Below are positions 35,095 to 43,951 of a DNA stretch of 64,000 bases, piece by piece. The notes under the pieces were generated by a model. It was not told the DNA's origin. It worked only from the letters and a program-made list of their open reading frames with translations, and did no database searches. The stretch is taken from the NCBI GenBank assembly GCA_016717205.1, contig JADKGC010000014.1:62001-126000 (forward strand), read 5' to 3'. Numbering within the stretch: the first letter of the stretch is position 1; every line of letters starts with the position of its first letter. The stretch comes from Candidatus Flexifilum breve (GTDB lineage Bacteria > Chloroflexota > Anaerolineae > Aggregatilineales > Phototrophicaceae). The position numbers and the translations under genes are program-made.

Positions 35095-35125
35095 GCGTTG
35101 CTGCGAAGGTGCGAGGAGAGAAACC

Positions 35126-35620
35126 ATGACTTCCGATTATCTGCGTCTGCTGTTTGATTATCACTACTGGGCGATGCGCCGCGTGTGGCACTGCATCGCC
35201 AATCTGACGCCGGAGCAGTTCGTGCAGCCGCTCGATTACTCGATTGGGTCAATTCGCAGTCAGGTAGTGCATACCATGAGCGCGGAATGGCTGTGGTTCG
35301 AACGCTTACAGGGGCGTTCGCCGACGCATGTGCTCAATCCCGACCAGTATCCCACCCCCGAAGCGGTGCAAGCAGCTTGGCGTGAGATTGAGGCGCAGAG
35401 TCGCGCCTTCCTGAGCACGATCACCGATGCGCAGTTGGCGCAGACGTTCGCCTACCGGACGACGCGCGGTATGCCGTTTGAGGATCACATTGGTAACCTG
35501 CTGTTTCACATCGTCAATCACGCGACCGATCACCGGGCGCAGATTCTCGCCATGCTGCATACCTTAGGCGTGGCGGGCGTCGAGCAGGATTTGCTCTTTT
35601 ATCTGCGTGAGCGTGAGTAG
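35126..35620 (+). CDS. DinB family protein
   Basis: A 164-residue four-helix DinB-superfamily protein, a second one in this window and distinct from the YfiT-like one. It begins MTSDYLRLLFDYHYWAMRRV. Metal-ligand His residues are in QVVHTMSAEWLWFERLQG and HIVNHATDHRAQILAML. The IVNHATDHRAQI motif is the clearest family mark. The role is unknown. A GAGGAGAG ribosome site supports the ATG at 35126. Confidence 0.9.
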   Translation: MTSDYLRLLFDYHYWAMRRVWHCIANLTPEQFVQPLDYSIGSIRSQVVHTMSAEWLWFERLQGRSPTHVLNPDQYPTPEAVQAAWREIEAQSRAFLSTITDAQLAQTFAYRTTRGMPFEDHIGNLLFHIVNHATDHRAQILAMLHTLGVAGVEQDLLFYLRERE

Positions 35621-36052
35621 AATTTCGGACTGTGTCTTGTTGCTCGGCGGCGGCGAATGAGCGGTATCAGTTAAATCGAATGAGCGCAATAGTTGAGGCT
35701 AGCCCGGCGCGGTGACTTGGTGTTGACGGGGTCTTGATCTGTCAGGGCTGGGTATTTCATGCTTCGCAATTGAACATTCGATTTCTTCGCCGAGAAACCA
35801 TCGGGACGAGGCGAGCCGGTAGCTCAGTAAGATAGCGTCAAATCTGTTTGGAGACCGTAGACGCGATGAATTGCGTCCTTACACACAGATGATGCTTCCT
35901 ACAGGGAGGCCATTACTCACTTTACGAGACAAGTACGGTTACTGACTGAAGTATGTAGTGACCTATATGGAAAATTTACAAAATTAGGTAAATGTAAAAA
36001 TCTAGTATATGCTATAGTGCTTTTTCGATCATTCACGTTTCGGAGTCAATTG
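35621..36052. other. Gene-free region with one palindrome
   Basis: This 430-base region has no credible coding frame. GACGCGATGAATTGCGTC (35860-35877) belongs to the GGACGC-type palindrome family. The last 100 bases become AT-rich, with TATAGT at 36013-36018, a probable -10 for the secreted protein that follows. The string AGCCGGTAGCTCAGTAAGAT near 35817 resembles a tRNA 5' arm but no cloverleaf can be completed. Confidence 0.5.
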
Positions 36053-36649
36053 ATGAAAAAGCCGCTCTCACTCCTATCGTTACTAGTACTAATTTCTGTA
36101 GTGTTTGTTCAGGTGCTGCCAGTTGCTGCAGATACCGTTGCTTCCAGCTATTCCGCTTCGTGCAGCGGACTGAGCGCCACAGGTACGTCGAACGCACCTT
36201 ATGTTGTCCTATGGGTGCAGGGCTATAATGCCGCCGGTGATTGGCTGGAGTATAATCAGGCGTTTGCAAACCCGACCGGAACCTACATCATCGGGTTCAA
36301 TTTCCCCGCATTCGAGACCGGCTCTTTCCTTGAGTATTACGTTTGGGGATCGCCGACCAGCGACCCTAATGACTGGGATGCGGAGGACTATTTCGAACTC
36401 GACACGGCCTGTACCCCGACTGTACCTGGTCCGAGTGCTCCGTCAAGTTTCGTGCTGCACACGATCACATGTGATGTTCCGGTCTATAATGCCCCCGGCG
36501 GCGAGCCTATCAGCGGCGCGACGATCCGCACCGGGCAAACGTGGTATGTCAGCCCGACGCCGGTCAGTGGCTCGGACGGTGAGAGCTGGACGGAAATTTT
36601 CAACGCCGGCTGGACGAACGGGTTCATCCCAACGTCCTGCGTCGGCTAG
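36053..36649 (+). CDS. Secreted protein with a C-terminal SH3-like domain
   Basis: A 198-residue exported protein. The signal peptide is KKPLSLLSLLVLISVVFVQV then LPVAADT, with probable cleavage after ALA-like VAA. The middle (about 28-120) is an immunoglobulin-like sheet with paired Cys and many Tyr, Trp and Asn. The C-terminal part (about 140-198) has the layout of a bacterial SH3 domain (CDVPVYNAPGGEPISGATIR then WYVSPTPVSGSDGESWTEIF). It probably acts at the cell surface. I chose the ATG at 36053, with GGAG upstream. Confidence 0.75.
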   Translation: MKKPLSLLSLLVLISVVFVQVLPVAADTVASSYSASCSGLSATGTSNAPYVVLWVQGYNAAGDWLEYNQAFANPTGTYIIGFNFPAFETGSFLEYYVWGSPTSDPNDWDAEDYFELDTACTPTVPGPSAPSSFVLHTITCDVPVYNAPGGEPISGATIRTGQTWYVSPTPVSGSDGESWTEIFNAGWTNGFIPTSCVG

Positions 36650-36667
36650 TTCCTCAACACGCTGTGA

Positions 36668-36699
36668 ACGGGCATGGGGCATACCATGCCCGTTTTGAT
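36668..36699 (+). terminator. Rho-independent terminator
   Basis: An 11-bp perfect stem AACGGGCATGG/CCATGCCCGTT with a 6-base loop, followed by TTGATT. It lies just after the secreted SH3-like gene and before aspS. Confidence 0.8.
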
Positions 36700-36798
36700 T
36701 CCCGCCGGAAGCAGCGGCGCGCCATGCTTTCATTATCCAGCGCCTCATGCTATGCTTTGTGGGGTTTTTAAGAAAAGTCCCTTCGCAGGAGCAATTGC

Positions 36799-38601
36799 AT
36801 GTTGAAGACACACAACTGCGGCGAGCTGCGTTCCGATCACGCCGGACAGCAGGTCACGCTGGCGGGATGGGTACACCGACGCCGCGATCAAGGTGGTTTA
36901 ATCTTTATCGATTTGCGCGACCGTTGGGGGATCACGCAGATCGTGGTCGACAAGGCAACGAATCCCGACGCCCACAGCGTCGCGGACAGCGCCCGGTCGG
37001 AATACGTCATTCAGGTGACGGGCGCCGTGCGCCAACGCCCCGCCGGGGCCGAAAATACGGATTTGCCGACGGGTGGGATCGAAATTGTCGGCACCGATAT
37101 CACGATTTTGAACGCCTCCAAGACGCCGCCATTCCCGATCAACCGCGAGGATTTCGTCGACGACGAGTCGAAGATGGCGTACCGCTACCTGTACCTGCGC
37201 CGCCCGGAAATGCAGAGCAATATCGTCCTGCGGCACCGTGTGGTCAAGTTCATGCGCGACTACCTCGACAAGCGCGGGTTTGTCGAAGTCGAAACGCCGA
37301 TTCTGTTCAAGACGACGCCGGAAGGCGCGCGCGATTTCCTCGTGCCGAGCCGCCTCAACCCCGGTCAGTTCTACGCGCTGCCGCAAAGCCCGCAGCAGTT
37401 GAAGCAGCTCCTGATGGTGGCGGGCTACGAACGCTACTTCCAGATCGCGCGCTGCTTCCGTGATGAAGACCTGCGCGGCGACCGCCAGCCGGAATTCACG
37501 CAGTTGGACCTCGAAATGAGCTTTGTCCAGCGCGATGACGTGATGGAACTGGTCGAAGGTTTGATGACGGCCATCGTCCGCGAAGTCGCCGGGCGCGAAC
37601 CGAAGTGGACGCCGTTCCCGCGCATCAAGTACGAAGACGCGATGGAAAAGTATGGCTCCGACAAGCCCGACCTGCGCTACGAGCTCGCCGCCGTTGACAT
37701 TACCGAGCTGGCGGGCAAGACGGGCTTCCCGATTTTCGTGAACAACGTCGCGGCGGGCAAGCCGGTCAAGGTGCTGCGCGCGCCGAAGATGGGGCTGCGC
37801 AGCGGCATGGCGCTCCGCAAACTGGCCGAAGAACTCGAATCGCTGGCGCGGTCGGCAGGTGCGAAGGGCTTGGCATGGTTGGCGCTGCCCGAAACCGAAG
37901 AGGGCGAAGTTAAGGGGCCGATTGGCAAGTACTTCACCGTTGACCAGAAGCTGGAACTGTTCGCGCAGACCGCCGCCGAACCCGGCGACCTGCTGCTGTT
38001 CATCTCCGATGAGCGCGACACGGTCTACCGCATCGTCGATACGCTGCGCCGCCATCTGGCCCAGGAACTCAACCTGATCGACCCGGAAGTGCTGGCCTTC
38101 GCGTGGATCATCGACTTCCCCGAATTCTACTGGAACGAGGAAGAGAAGCGCTGGGATCCGTCGCAGCATCTGTTCACCATGCCGATGCCGGAAGACCTGC
38201 ATCTGCTGGATACCGACCCCGGCAAGGCGCGCGGTTCGCAGTATGACCTCGCGTGCAATGGCTACGAAGTCGCGGGCGGCAGCATCCGCATTCACGACCG
38301 CGCCATTCAGGAGAAAATCTTCCCGCTGATCGGGCTGACGCTCGAACAGGCGAAAGAGCAGTTCGGTCACATGCTGGAAGCGTTCGAATTCGGCACGCCG
38401 CCGCACGGTGGGCTGGCGTCGGGCGTGGATCGCTTGGTGATGGTGTTGGCGGGTGAGAAGAATATCCGCGAAGTGATCGCCTTCCCCAAAACGCAGCAGG
38501 GCGCGGATATTATGGCGAATGCGCCGTCCGAACCCGAGCCGCGGCAGCTCGAAGAACTGCACATCCGCGTGGTGCACCCCGAGCCGAAGAAGCAGCCGTA
38601 A
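36799..38601 (+). CDS. aspS: Aspartyl-tRNA synthetase, bacterial type
   Basis: Charges tRNA-Asp (or tRNA-Asp and tRNA-Asn if non-discriminating). The 600-residue protein has the N-terminal OB fold (LAGWVHRRRDQGGLIFIDLR) and the class II motif 2 RCFRDEDLRGDRQPEFTQLD. The bacterial GAD insertion is at about 290-425, and motif 3 is FGTPPHGGLASGVDRLVM. It is full length. An aggag ribosome site precedes the ATG. A strong two-way terminator follows. The discriminating or non-discriminating state cannot be read safely by eye. Confidence 0.96.
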   Translation: MLKTHNCGELRSDHAGQQVTLAGWVHRRRDQGGLIFIDLRDRWGITQIVVDKATNPDAHSVADSARSEYVIQVTGAVRQRPAGAENTDLPTGGIEIVGTDITILNASKTPPFPINREDFVDDESKMAYRYLYLRRPEMQSNIVLRHRVVKFMRDYLDKRGFVEVETPILFKTTPEGARDFLVPSRLNPGQFYALPQSPQQLKQLLMVAGYERYFQIARCFRDEDLRGDRQPEFTQLDLEMSFVQRDDVMELVEGLMTAIVREVAGREPKWTPFPRIKYEDAMEKYGSDKPDLRYELAAVDITELAGKTGFPIFVNNVAAGKPVKVLRAPKMGLRSGMALRKLAEELESLARSAGAKGLAWLALPETEEGEVKGPIGKYFTVDQKLELFAQTAAEPGDLLLFISDERDTVYRIVDTLRRHLAQELNLIDPEVLAFAWIIDFPEFYWNEEEKRWDPSQHLFTMPMPEDLHLLDTDPGKARGSQYDLACNGYEVAGGSIRIHDRAIQEKIFPLIGLTLEQAKEQFGHMLEAFEFGTPPHGGLASGVDRLVMVLAGEKNIREVIAFPKTQQGADIMANAPSEPEPRQLEELHIRVVHPEPKKQP

Positions 38602-38623
38602 AGCGCACGACAACGTGAAATCA

Positions 38624-38655
38624 AAAGGACGAAGCTCGGCTTCGTCCTTTTTTGT
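38624..38655. terminator. Bidirectional terminator after aspS
   Basis: AAAGGACGAAGC pairs perfectly with GCTTCGTCCTTT around a 3-base loop, with T-rich sequence after it and A-rich sequence before it. It serves aspS on the + strand and probably the monooxygenase on the - strand. Confidence 0.88.
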
Positions 38656-38659
38656 TTGC

Positions 38660-39787
38660 CTAGTACGTTTTCCGCAGCACAAAATCGAACTGGCGCGCGG
38701 TCAGTTGATCGGGGATAGTGCGCATAAACGCATCGCGGAGCGCCACCAACAGCGGATTCTCAAGCTGACCGATGCGCCCAATGGTTCGCGAACGCAGCAC
38801 CACTTGCCGCGCAAGCGGCATCCGCCGCGCCTGGTATTCCTTGAGCGCCTGTATCGGATCGGATCTGCGAGTCAGGACCTGTCCCAACACAAATGCGTCC
38901 TCAATGGTCTGACACGCGCCTTGACCCATATTCGGCGTCGTGGCGTGCGCTGCATCACCGAGGAGCGCCACGCGTCCGTCGACCCAGGTGCTCAGCGGCG
39001 GTAAGTCGCCGATATCGTTGTAGAGCACTGCTGCGTCGGGCGTCGCCTCAAGTAACGCGGGAATGGGCGCGTGCCATGCCCCGAACAGGCGGCGCAGTTC
39101 CGCTTTGTGATTCGCGGGCGGTGTGTGCGCGGGTCGATTCGCGGTCGCAAACCAGTACAAGCGCTCGCTGCTGAGCGGCACAATGCCAAAGCGCGCGCCG
39201 CGCCCCCACGTCTCGCCCCACATTGACCCGACCTGAGCATGCGCGAAGGGGACGACTCCGCGCCATGCCGCGTACCCTTGATAGACAGGCTGTGCGTCCG
39301 CATTCATCTGGGCGCGAACCGCGGAGCGTATGCCATCGGCACCGATCAACACATCAGCGCTGGCGCTTGTGCCATCGGCGAACAACGCGTGGATACCGTC
39401 GGCGTCTTGCTGATACGAGGCGATGCGTTTGCCATAGTGGACGACGCCGCCGATTTGCGCCAGCAATCCGCGCATGATTTCTTCGCGATGAACAACGATG
39501 ATCGGCGCGCCGTAGCGCTGTTCGATTGTTCGCGCATCCAAGGCAGAGATCGTGGTTCCATCCCAGCGGTGAATTGACCCCACGCCACCTGTATAACTCC
39601 CGGTGATTGCGGCGTGCGCACCTAACTGTTGCAGCGCGCGCACTGCGTTTGGCCAGAGCGCCAGGCCGGCACCATCCGCCCGGGCTGTGGGCGACTGCTC
39701 GTATACCGTCACGTCGATGTTGTTATTTTGCAGCGCGAGCGCCGTCGTCAGACCGCCCACTCCACCGCCGATGATGATCGCTTTCAT
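38660..39787 (-). CDS. FAD-dependent monooxygenase (PHBH/UbiH type)
   Basis: A 375-residue flavoprotein hydroxylase. The dinucleotide-binding loop is IIGGGVGGLTTALALQ at the N-terminus, followed by VYEQSPTARADGAGLALWPN. The DG motif is LIGADGIRSAVRAQM, and the GD motif binding FAD ribityl is VALLGDAAHATTPNMGQGA. Members hydroxylate aromatic or similar substrates with NAD(P)H and oxygen. The substrate is unknown. It is divergent from a TetR regulator, which probably controls it. Confidence 0.92.
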   Translation of the reverse strand: MKAIIIGGGVGGLTTALALQNNNIDVTVYEQSPTARADGAGLALWPNAVRALQQLGAHAAITGSYTGGVGSIHRWDGTTISALDARTIEQRYGAPIIVVHREEIMRGLLAQIGGVVHYGKRIASYQQDADGIHALFADGTSASADVLIGADGIRSAVRAQMNADAQPVYQGYAAWRGVVPFAHAQVGSMWGETWGRGARFGIVPLSSERLYWFATANRPAHTPPANHKAELRRLFGAWHAPIPALLEATPDAAVLYNDIGDLPPLSTWVDGRVALLGDAAHATTPNMGQGACQTIEDAFVLGQVLTRRSDPIQALKEYQARRMPLARQVVLRSRTIGRIGQLENPLLVALRDAFMRTIPDQLTARQFDFVLRKTY

Positions 39788-39874
39788 GCCTCAATTGACC
39801 TTATATTGGATTTGCCATTGGTTTGAGCATACAATAACCTCGACACTATCGTGAAATTGTTCAATTTTGGACAT

Positions 39875-40450
39875 ATGTCTACTTATGAACATGCGCGTCG
39901 GCGCACAGAAAACTGGTTGCTGGAGGCCGCACTGGCGTGTTTGCTGCGGGATGGTTACGAGCGCCTGACGGTCACCAGCATCGCGGCGGAGGCGAACGTT
40001 GGGCGTGGCACATTCTATGCTTATTTCGCGGATGTCGATGCGGTGCTGCTGACGCTCAGCATGCGCGGCTTCTGGCATCTGCAGGCTGATATTCACAGCT
40101 TAATGGCGCAGCATGAGTCGCCGGAGAAAGAGATTCGCGCCTGGCAAGCCGCCTTTGAACGGGCGGCTGAACTCAAAGATGTGCTGTTGGTCCTCAATCA
40201 CCCGAAAGCCGTGCACCTGGCCCAACGTTTTCAAGACGTAATGATCGAAGGCTTCAAACAATCGCTGGCGACGAATGCTTTCTTATACCCAAGGTGGATG
40301 GATTTGCCCGTTGAGGTCATGGCGACGTTTAGCGCGGGAGCGGTGCTCGCCGTGTTACGCAAATGGTTAGCGGGAGAACTGGCTTACAGCCCCGAGGAGA
40401 TGGCGCATATGGTCTACCGGATGCTGTATCACAGCGCACCGCCCGGATAG
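39875..40450 (+). CDS. TetR family transcriptional regulator
   Basis: A 191-residue repressor-type protein. The N-terminal HTH reads LLEAALACLLRDGYERLTVT then IAAEANVGRGTFYAYFADVD, a clear TetR_N signature. The C-terminal ligand domain is not assignable. The start at ATG 39875 fits TetR N-termini better than the GTG eight codons earlier. It is divergent from the FAD monooxygenase, with 87 bases between starts containing AATTGTTCAATT, a short palindrome that could be its operator. Confidence 0.9.
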   Translation: MSTYEHARRRTENWLLEAALACLLRDGYERLTVTSIAAEANVGRGTFYAYFADVDAVLLTLSMRGFWHLQADIHSLMAQHESPEKEIRAWQAAFERAAELKDVLLVLNHPKAVHLAQRFQDVMIEGFKQSLATNAFLYPRWMDLPVEVMATFSAGAVLAVLRKWLAGELAYSPEEMAHMVYRMLYHSAPPG

Positions 40451-40603
40451 GGGCAGGCGGGCGGCGCGGTTGATTGCCATTATTGGGCCACGATCAAGAA
40501 GGTGCTTAAGCAGTTGACTGCCAGTGAAGCGCAGCGGCTGCCAACACCTTCCAGATCGAGTGTGCTTGGTAGATAGGCGACCTGCCTAGCTACCGCTGCT
40601 GCT

Positions 40604-41302
40604 TTAGCTTTGTTCCGGGGTGGCTTGCGGACGGAACAGCGCCATGTGCAGCAGACCGGCGACCGCGCCGCCGAGCAGTTGACCGACGAGGTACGGAATC
40701 ACATAGCTGATGTCGCCGCCGCCGATCAACGCCGGGCCGAAAGTGCGCGCCGGGTTGAGCGACGCGCCCGTGTACACGCCGCCCGCGAAGATGCTGCCCG
40801 CCAGCGTCAAGCCGATAGCGAGGGCTTCGAGATTGTTCAGCTTGCCGAAGACGGCCGCCTGATAGACCGCGCTCACCAGGAAGAACGTCAGCACCGCTTC
40901 GAAAGCGCCCGCCGTCCACACTTGACTGGTGGTGAGCGCGCCGACCGTTTGCCCGAGGTTGAGCACGTCGCTGCCTTCTGCGAGCGGAGCCTGCGCCGTT
41001 CCGATTAACAGGCTGAGGACGAGTGCCGCGACGATGCCGCCAACTAACTGCGCTACCCAGTAGAAGATCGCCTTGTCGAGCGTGATTTGCCGCCCGACGA
41101 GCAGACCGAGCGTCACCGCCGGGTTGACATGCGCGCCGGAAATGCGCCCGTACATCAGAATGATGCCCACGAGGATTAAGCCGTGGGCGAGCGCCGCCGC
41201 GACGAGGCCATTCCCGGTCGCCACGACCGCCGCGCCGACAAACACGAGGGTGAACGTCCCTAAAAATTCTGCAATCGCACCTTTTAACAGCGAATCATTC
41301 AT
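40604..41302 (-). CDS. Aquaporin / MIP family channel
   Basis: A 232-residue channel for water or small neutral solutes. It has six hydrophobic helices and the two NPA motifs, SGAHVNPAVTLGLL and TGASLNPARTFGPAL. The residue after the second NPA is Arg, the selectivity-filter residue. The start at ATG 41302 has GGAGCT upstream, and an earlier in-frame start would add an unlikely 40 residues. AEFLGTFTLVFVG near the start is the family signature. Water versus glycerol selectivity cannot be settled. Its promoter region holds the 6S-like RNA on the other strand. Confidence 0.92.
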   Translation of the reverse strand: MNDSLLKGAIAEFLGTFTLVFVGAAVVATGNGLVAAALAHGLILVGIILMYGRISGAHVNPAVTLGLLVGRQITLDKAIFYWVAQLVGGIVAALVLSLLIGTAQAPLAEGSDVLNLGQTVGALTTSQVWTAGAFEAVLTFFLVSAVYQAAVFGKLNNLEALAIGLTLAGSIFAGGVYTGASLNPARTFGPALIGGGDISYVIPYLVGQLLGGAVAGLLHMALFRPQATPEQS

Positions 41303-41428
41303 CGAAAGAGCTCCTGTATACCAGTCACATGCTAGGTTGATTATAGGGGGCGGGCGTACAGGCCGCAAAGCCTGTCGAACACTGGATAAGGACATATTTA
41401 AAGACTTTGTGAAGACCTGCATTTACCC

Positions 41429-41457
41429 TTTACAGCCCTGTAGGCGGCTGGTATAAA
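41429..41457 (+). promoter_or_regulatory. Promoter of a structured small RNA
   Basis: TTTACA (41429-41434) and TATAAA (41452-41457) are separated by exactly 17 bases, with no open frame downstream. Transcription should start near 41464. Confidence 0.75.
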
Positions 41458-41463
41458 GATGAT

Positions 41464-41632
41464 ACCTGCTGTGTTCGTGATGTCGCGCCGGGTTTTGAGC
41501 CAACACCCCATAATGGGGAGTCGGGTTCTAGAAGTAAGGTGATAGGCTCGCGTAGCCAAGACCCAAGAGCTAGCAAGACTCCCACCTGCGAAAGCAGGTT
41601 CAAAACATCGCAACACACGGCATAGCGGGCTT
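41464..41632 (+). ncRNA. ssrS: 6S RNA-like regulatory RNA
   Basis: The ends pair as in 6S RNA. CCTGCT, GTGTT and TGATGT near the 5' end face ACATC, AACAC and AGCGGG at the 3' end. Inside lie GGGTTTTGAGCC on the 5' side and a small hairpin ACCTGC-GAAA-GCAGGT with TTCAAAAC on the 3' side, resembling the asymmetric central bubble. GGGAGTC/GACTCCC extends a terminal stem. It has its own promoter and terminator and no coding potential. 6S RNA binds sigma70 holoenzyme and represses transcription in stationary phase. The assignment rests on the fold drawn by eye; another RNA family is possible. Confidence 0.6.
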
Positions 41633-41642
41633 ACTTGACACC

Positions 41643-41671
41643 AAAAGGCGACCAACTTGGTCGCCTTTTTT
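41643..41671 (+). terminator. Rho-independent terminator of the 6S-like RNA
   Basis: AAAAGGCGACCA pairs perfectly with TGGTCGCCTTTT around a 3-base loop, followed by TT. It lies 11 bases after the RNA's closing stem. Confidence 0.9.
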
Positions 41672-41731
41672 GCTGCCAGTTGGGGCGTCTCGAACTTATT
41701 CCCCACGTGAGTTATGGATAACAGTTCTCTG

Positions 41732-41841
41732 ACCCCACCCCCGGCCCCTCCCCGAATTCAGGGAGGGGAGCCAGCAAAAACGTTGTTTGCCTCCCCTCTC
41801 CCCGCTTGCGTGGGAGAGGGGTTGGGGTGAGGGGGAGACGC
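41732..41841. repeat. CCCCACCCC / GGGGTGAGGG inverted repeats
   Basis: Two linked inverted repeats: CCCCTCCC with GGGAGGGGA, and CCCTCTCCC with GGGAGAGGG, ending in TTGGGGTGAGGGGG. It belongs to the same family as 28024-28118. It lies between the 6S-like RNA and the LCP gene, in a region otherwise without genes. Confidence 0.65.
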
Positions 41842-41866
41842 GAATTAGGCCTATCCCTAGCTGACG

Positions 41867-43087
41867 TTATTCCCCGTAATTCGCTCCAAAGACCTCAGTG
41901 AACAGATCAGCGAGCAGTGCGCGGTTGGGCACGAGGACCTGCGCGCCTTCCGGCGTGGTGTAACCCATGACATAGTCAATGCCGATCACACCCGTCTCGA
42001 TGCTGTCCAACGGTACATCTTTCAAGTACAGGCCAAGCTGAATCAGTTCGTCGAGCGACAGATCCGTCGAAATATCCTGACTGAGCGAGCCATACAAGGA
42101 CGGTGCCTGCACCAGTAAGCCGGGGATCGCGTTCTCGCTGAGCACTTTGTCGCGCACGGCGAACAAGACCTGCTGCTGGCGTTCGGCGCGCTGAAAATCA
42201 CTGTCGCCGTGCCGGGTGCGGGCGTATTTCAGCGCGGTGTAGCCGTCCATGTGCTGCAAGCCGGGGTTGAGCACCAGCGGATCGTAACCATCATACATGT
42301 CGGGGAACTGGTAGTCGGCGATCGGATGCGGCACGTTGATGTCCACGCCGCCGATGGCATCGACCAGTGTGGTGACTGCTTCGAAATCGACCACCACGTA
42401 ATGCTGCACGCGGATGCCGAAATTGTATTCCACGGTTTGCATAGCGAGTTCGGGGCCGCCGCCCGCGCCGTTGTATTCGCCCAGCACCATCGGCGTGTTG
42501 ATGCGCTGCAGCGCGCTGTAACCCGGCACATTCACATACAGGTCGCGTGGAATGCTGAGAATGCCGACTGAGTTGGTCGCGGGGTCGATGCTCACCAGCA
42601 TCATGGTGTCGGTGCGGTAGCCCAAGCCCGTGTAACCGGGACGGCGATCCAGCCCCATGACGAGCACCGTGAGACGTGATGAGCCGTTCCAAGCGTTGAA
42701 GTCGACGGCATCGGCGACGAGCGTGGGCAGCGCGGTGGCGACGGGCGCGCGCGTGGGCAGGAGCGCTGGGTCGTAGTGAATACGCGCGTCGACCGCGGTC
42801 GGCAGTGCCGCGATATCAATCGGCGTCGGGGTGATGGCAGGCGCTTCAGCGCTCAACACCAGCACCGTCCCAATGCCAAATACCGCCAGCAGCGCTATCA
42901 CCGTGAAGACCGCGCCGAAGATCAACCCGGTGCGGCGGGGTGGGGCGGGTGGTGGCGGATTATTCACATAGCTGACCGGGACATGCTTGCGCGGCAGGGG
43001 AATGGTCGGCGCGGGAATATCCGCCGCGACATTCAGGTTCACCTGCGTGTGTTCAAGGTCGTTGGTCGTAGGAGGTAAATCACTCAT
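41867..43087 (-). CDS. LytR-CpsA-Psr (LCP) family protein
   Basis: A 406-residue membrane-anchored enzyme. A cytoplasmic Pro-rich N-terminus is followed by one helix (about 53-78, GLIFGAVFTVIALLAVFGIG) and an extracellular LCP domain. The domain has the motifs LVMGLDRRPGYTGLGYRTDT, LSIPRDLYVNVPG, IGGVDINV and LKYARTRHGDSDFQRAERQQ. The Arg and Asp residues that bind the polyprenyl pyrophosphate are present. LCP enzymes attach teichoic acids or polysaccharides to peptidoglycan or other acceptors, which supports a single-membrane wall. It is divergent from the lipoate ligase. Confidence 0.93.
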   Translation of the reverse strand: MSDLPPTTNDLEHTQVNLNVAADIPAPTIPLPRKHVPVSYVNNPPPPAPPRRTGLIFGAVFTVIALLAVFGIGTVLVLSAEAPAITPTPIDIAALPTAVDARIHYDPALLPTRAPVATALPTLVADAVDFNAWNGSSRLTVLVMGLDRRPGYTGLGYRTDTMMLVSIDPATNSVGILSIPRDLYVNVPGYSALQRINTPMVLGEYNGAGGGPELAMQTVEYNFGIRVQHYVVVDFEAVTTLVDAIGGVDINVPHPIADYQFPDMYDGYDPLVLNPGLQHMDGYTALKYARTRHGDSDFQRAERQQQVLFAVRDKVLSENAIPGLLVQAPSLYGSLSQDISTDLSLDELIQLGLYLKDVPLDSIETGVIGIDYVMGYTTPEGAQVLVPNRALLADLFTEVFGANYGE

Positions 43088-43127
43088 CGGTTAAAATCTC
43101 CGTTCACAAACCTTAGTATACGGGTGA

Positions 43128-43951
43128 GTGCCTGTGGAGCAATGGCGTTTGATCTACGATCCCCCTACGCGTGGGGCGCGCAATATGGCCGTCGACGAGG
43201 CGATTCTCACCGCAGTCGCGGCAGGCGGTGTGTCGCCAACCCTGCGCTTTTACCAGTGGAAACCGGCCTGTTTGTCGCTGGGCTATGGGCAGCGGGCGCG
43301 GGAAGCAGATGTGGAGCGCTTGCACGAACGCGGGTGGGAGATTGTGCGGCGGCCAACCGGCGGGCGCGCGATTTTGCATCGCCATGAGCTGACGTACAGT
43401 CTCGCGCTGCCGATTGACCACCCGATTGCGGCAGGCGGCATCATCGAGAGCTACCGCCGCATCAGTGACGCGCTGTTGAGCGGGCTGCAAGCACTCGGCT
43501 TGCAGGCGAACGCCGACCGCATGACCGACGATGCGCACCTCACGCCCGTGTGCTTTGAGACGCCTTCCCATTACGAGATCACGTTTGAGGGCAAAAGCTG
43601 ATCGGCAGCGCGCAGGTGCGACGTAAAGGTGGCATGCTGCAGCATGGATCGCTGCCGCTCACCGGAGATATCGCCGCCATCTGCGACGTGCTAGTCTATC
43701 CCGACGAGGCAGCGCGTGCGGCAGCCAAGCTCGATGTACGCGCGCATGCCACGACACTGGTCGATGGGCTGTGCGGCGGCGTCGGCTGCCCGCCGCTCAA
43801 GTCGCTGCTCGTCGAGCACATCAGCGCAGCGTTTGGTGTCGATTTTCTGGCGCGCCTGACTTCTCGTGACCTTACGCCCGATGAATGGGCGCACGCCGAA
43901 CAGCTCGAACGCGAGATCTACGGCTGTGACGCGTGGACATTTCGCCGCTAG
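43128..43951 (+). pseudogene. Lipoate-protein ligase family protein with a one-base frameshift
   Basis: A member of the BPL/LplA/LipB superfamily, which attaches or transfers lipoate to E2 and H proteins. The first frame reads WRLIYDPPTRGARNMAVDEA, RFYQWKPACLSLGYGQ and RRPTGGRAILHRHELTYSLA, all conserved, and ends ITFEGKS. The second frame continues LIGSAQVRRKGGMLQHGSLP to a 274-residue total. One more A in GGCAAAAGC (43590-43599) gives GKKLIGSAQ, so the break falls on the conserved catalytic Lys. The initiator is GTG at 43128, with only a weak ribosome site. The rest shows no decay. Confidence 0.85.

Noticed and set aside
35810..35850. A possible tRNA 5' half (GTAGCTCAGTAAGAT)
   Set aside because: No matching anticodon stem, T-arm or acceptor 3' strand follows. 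It is probably a chance match or a decayed fragment.
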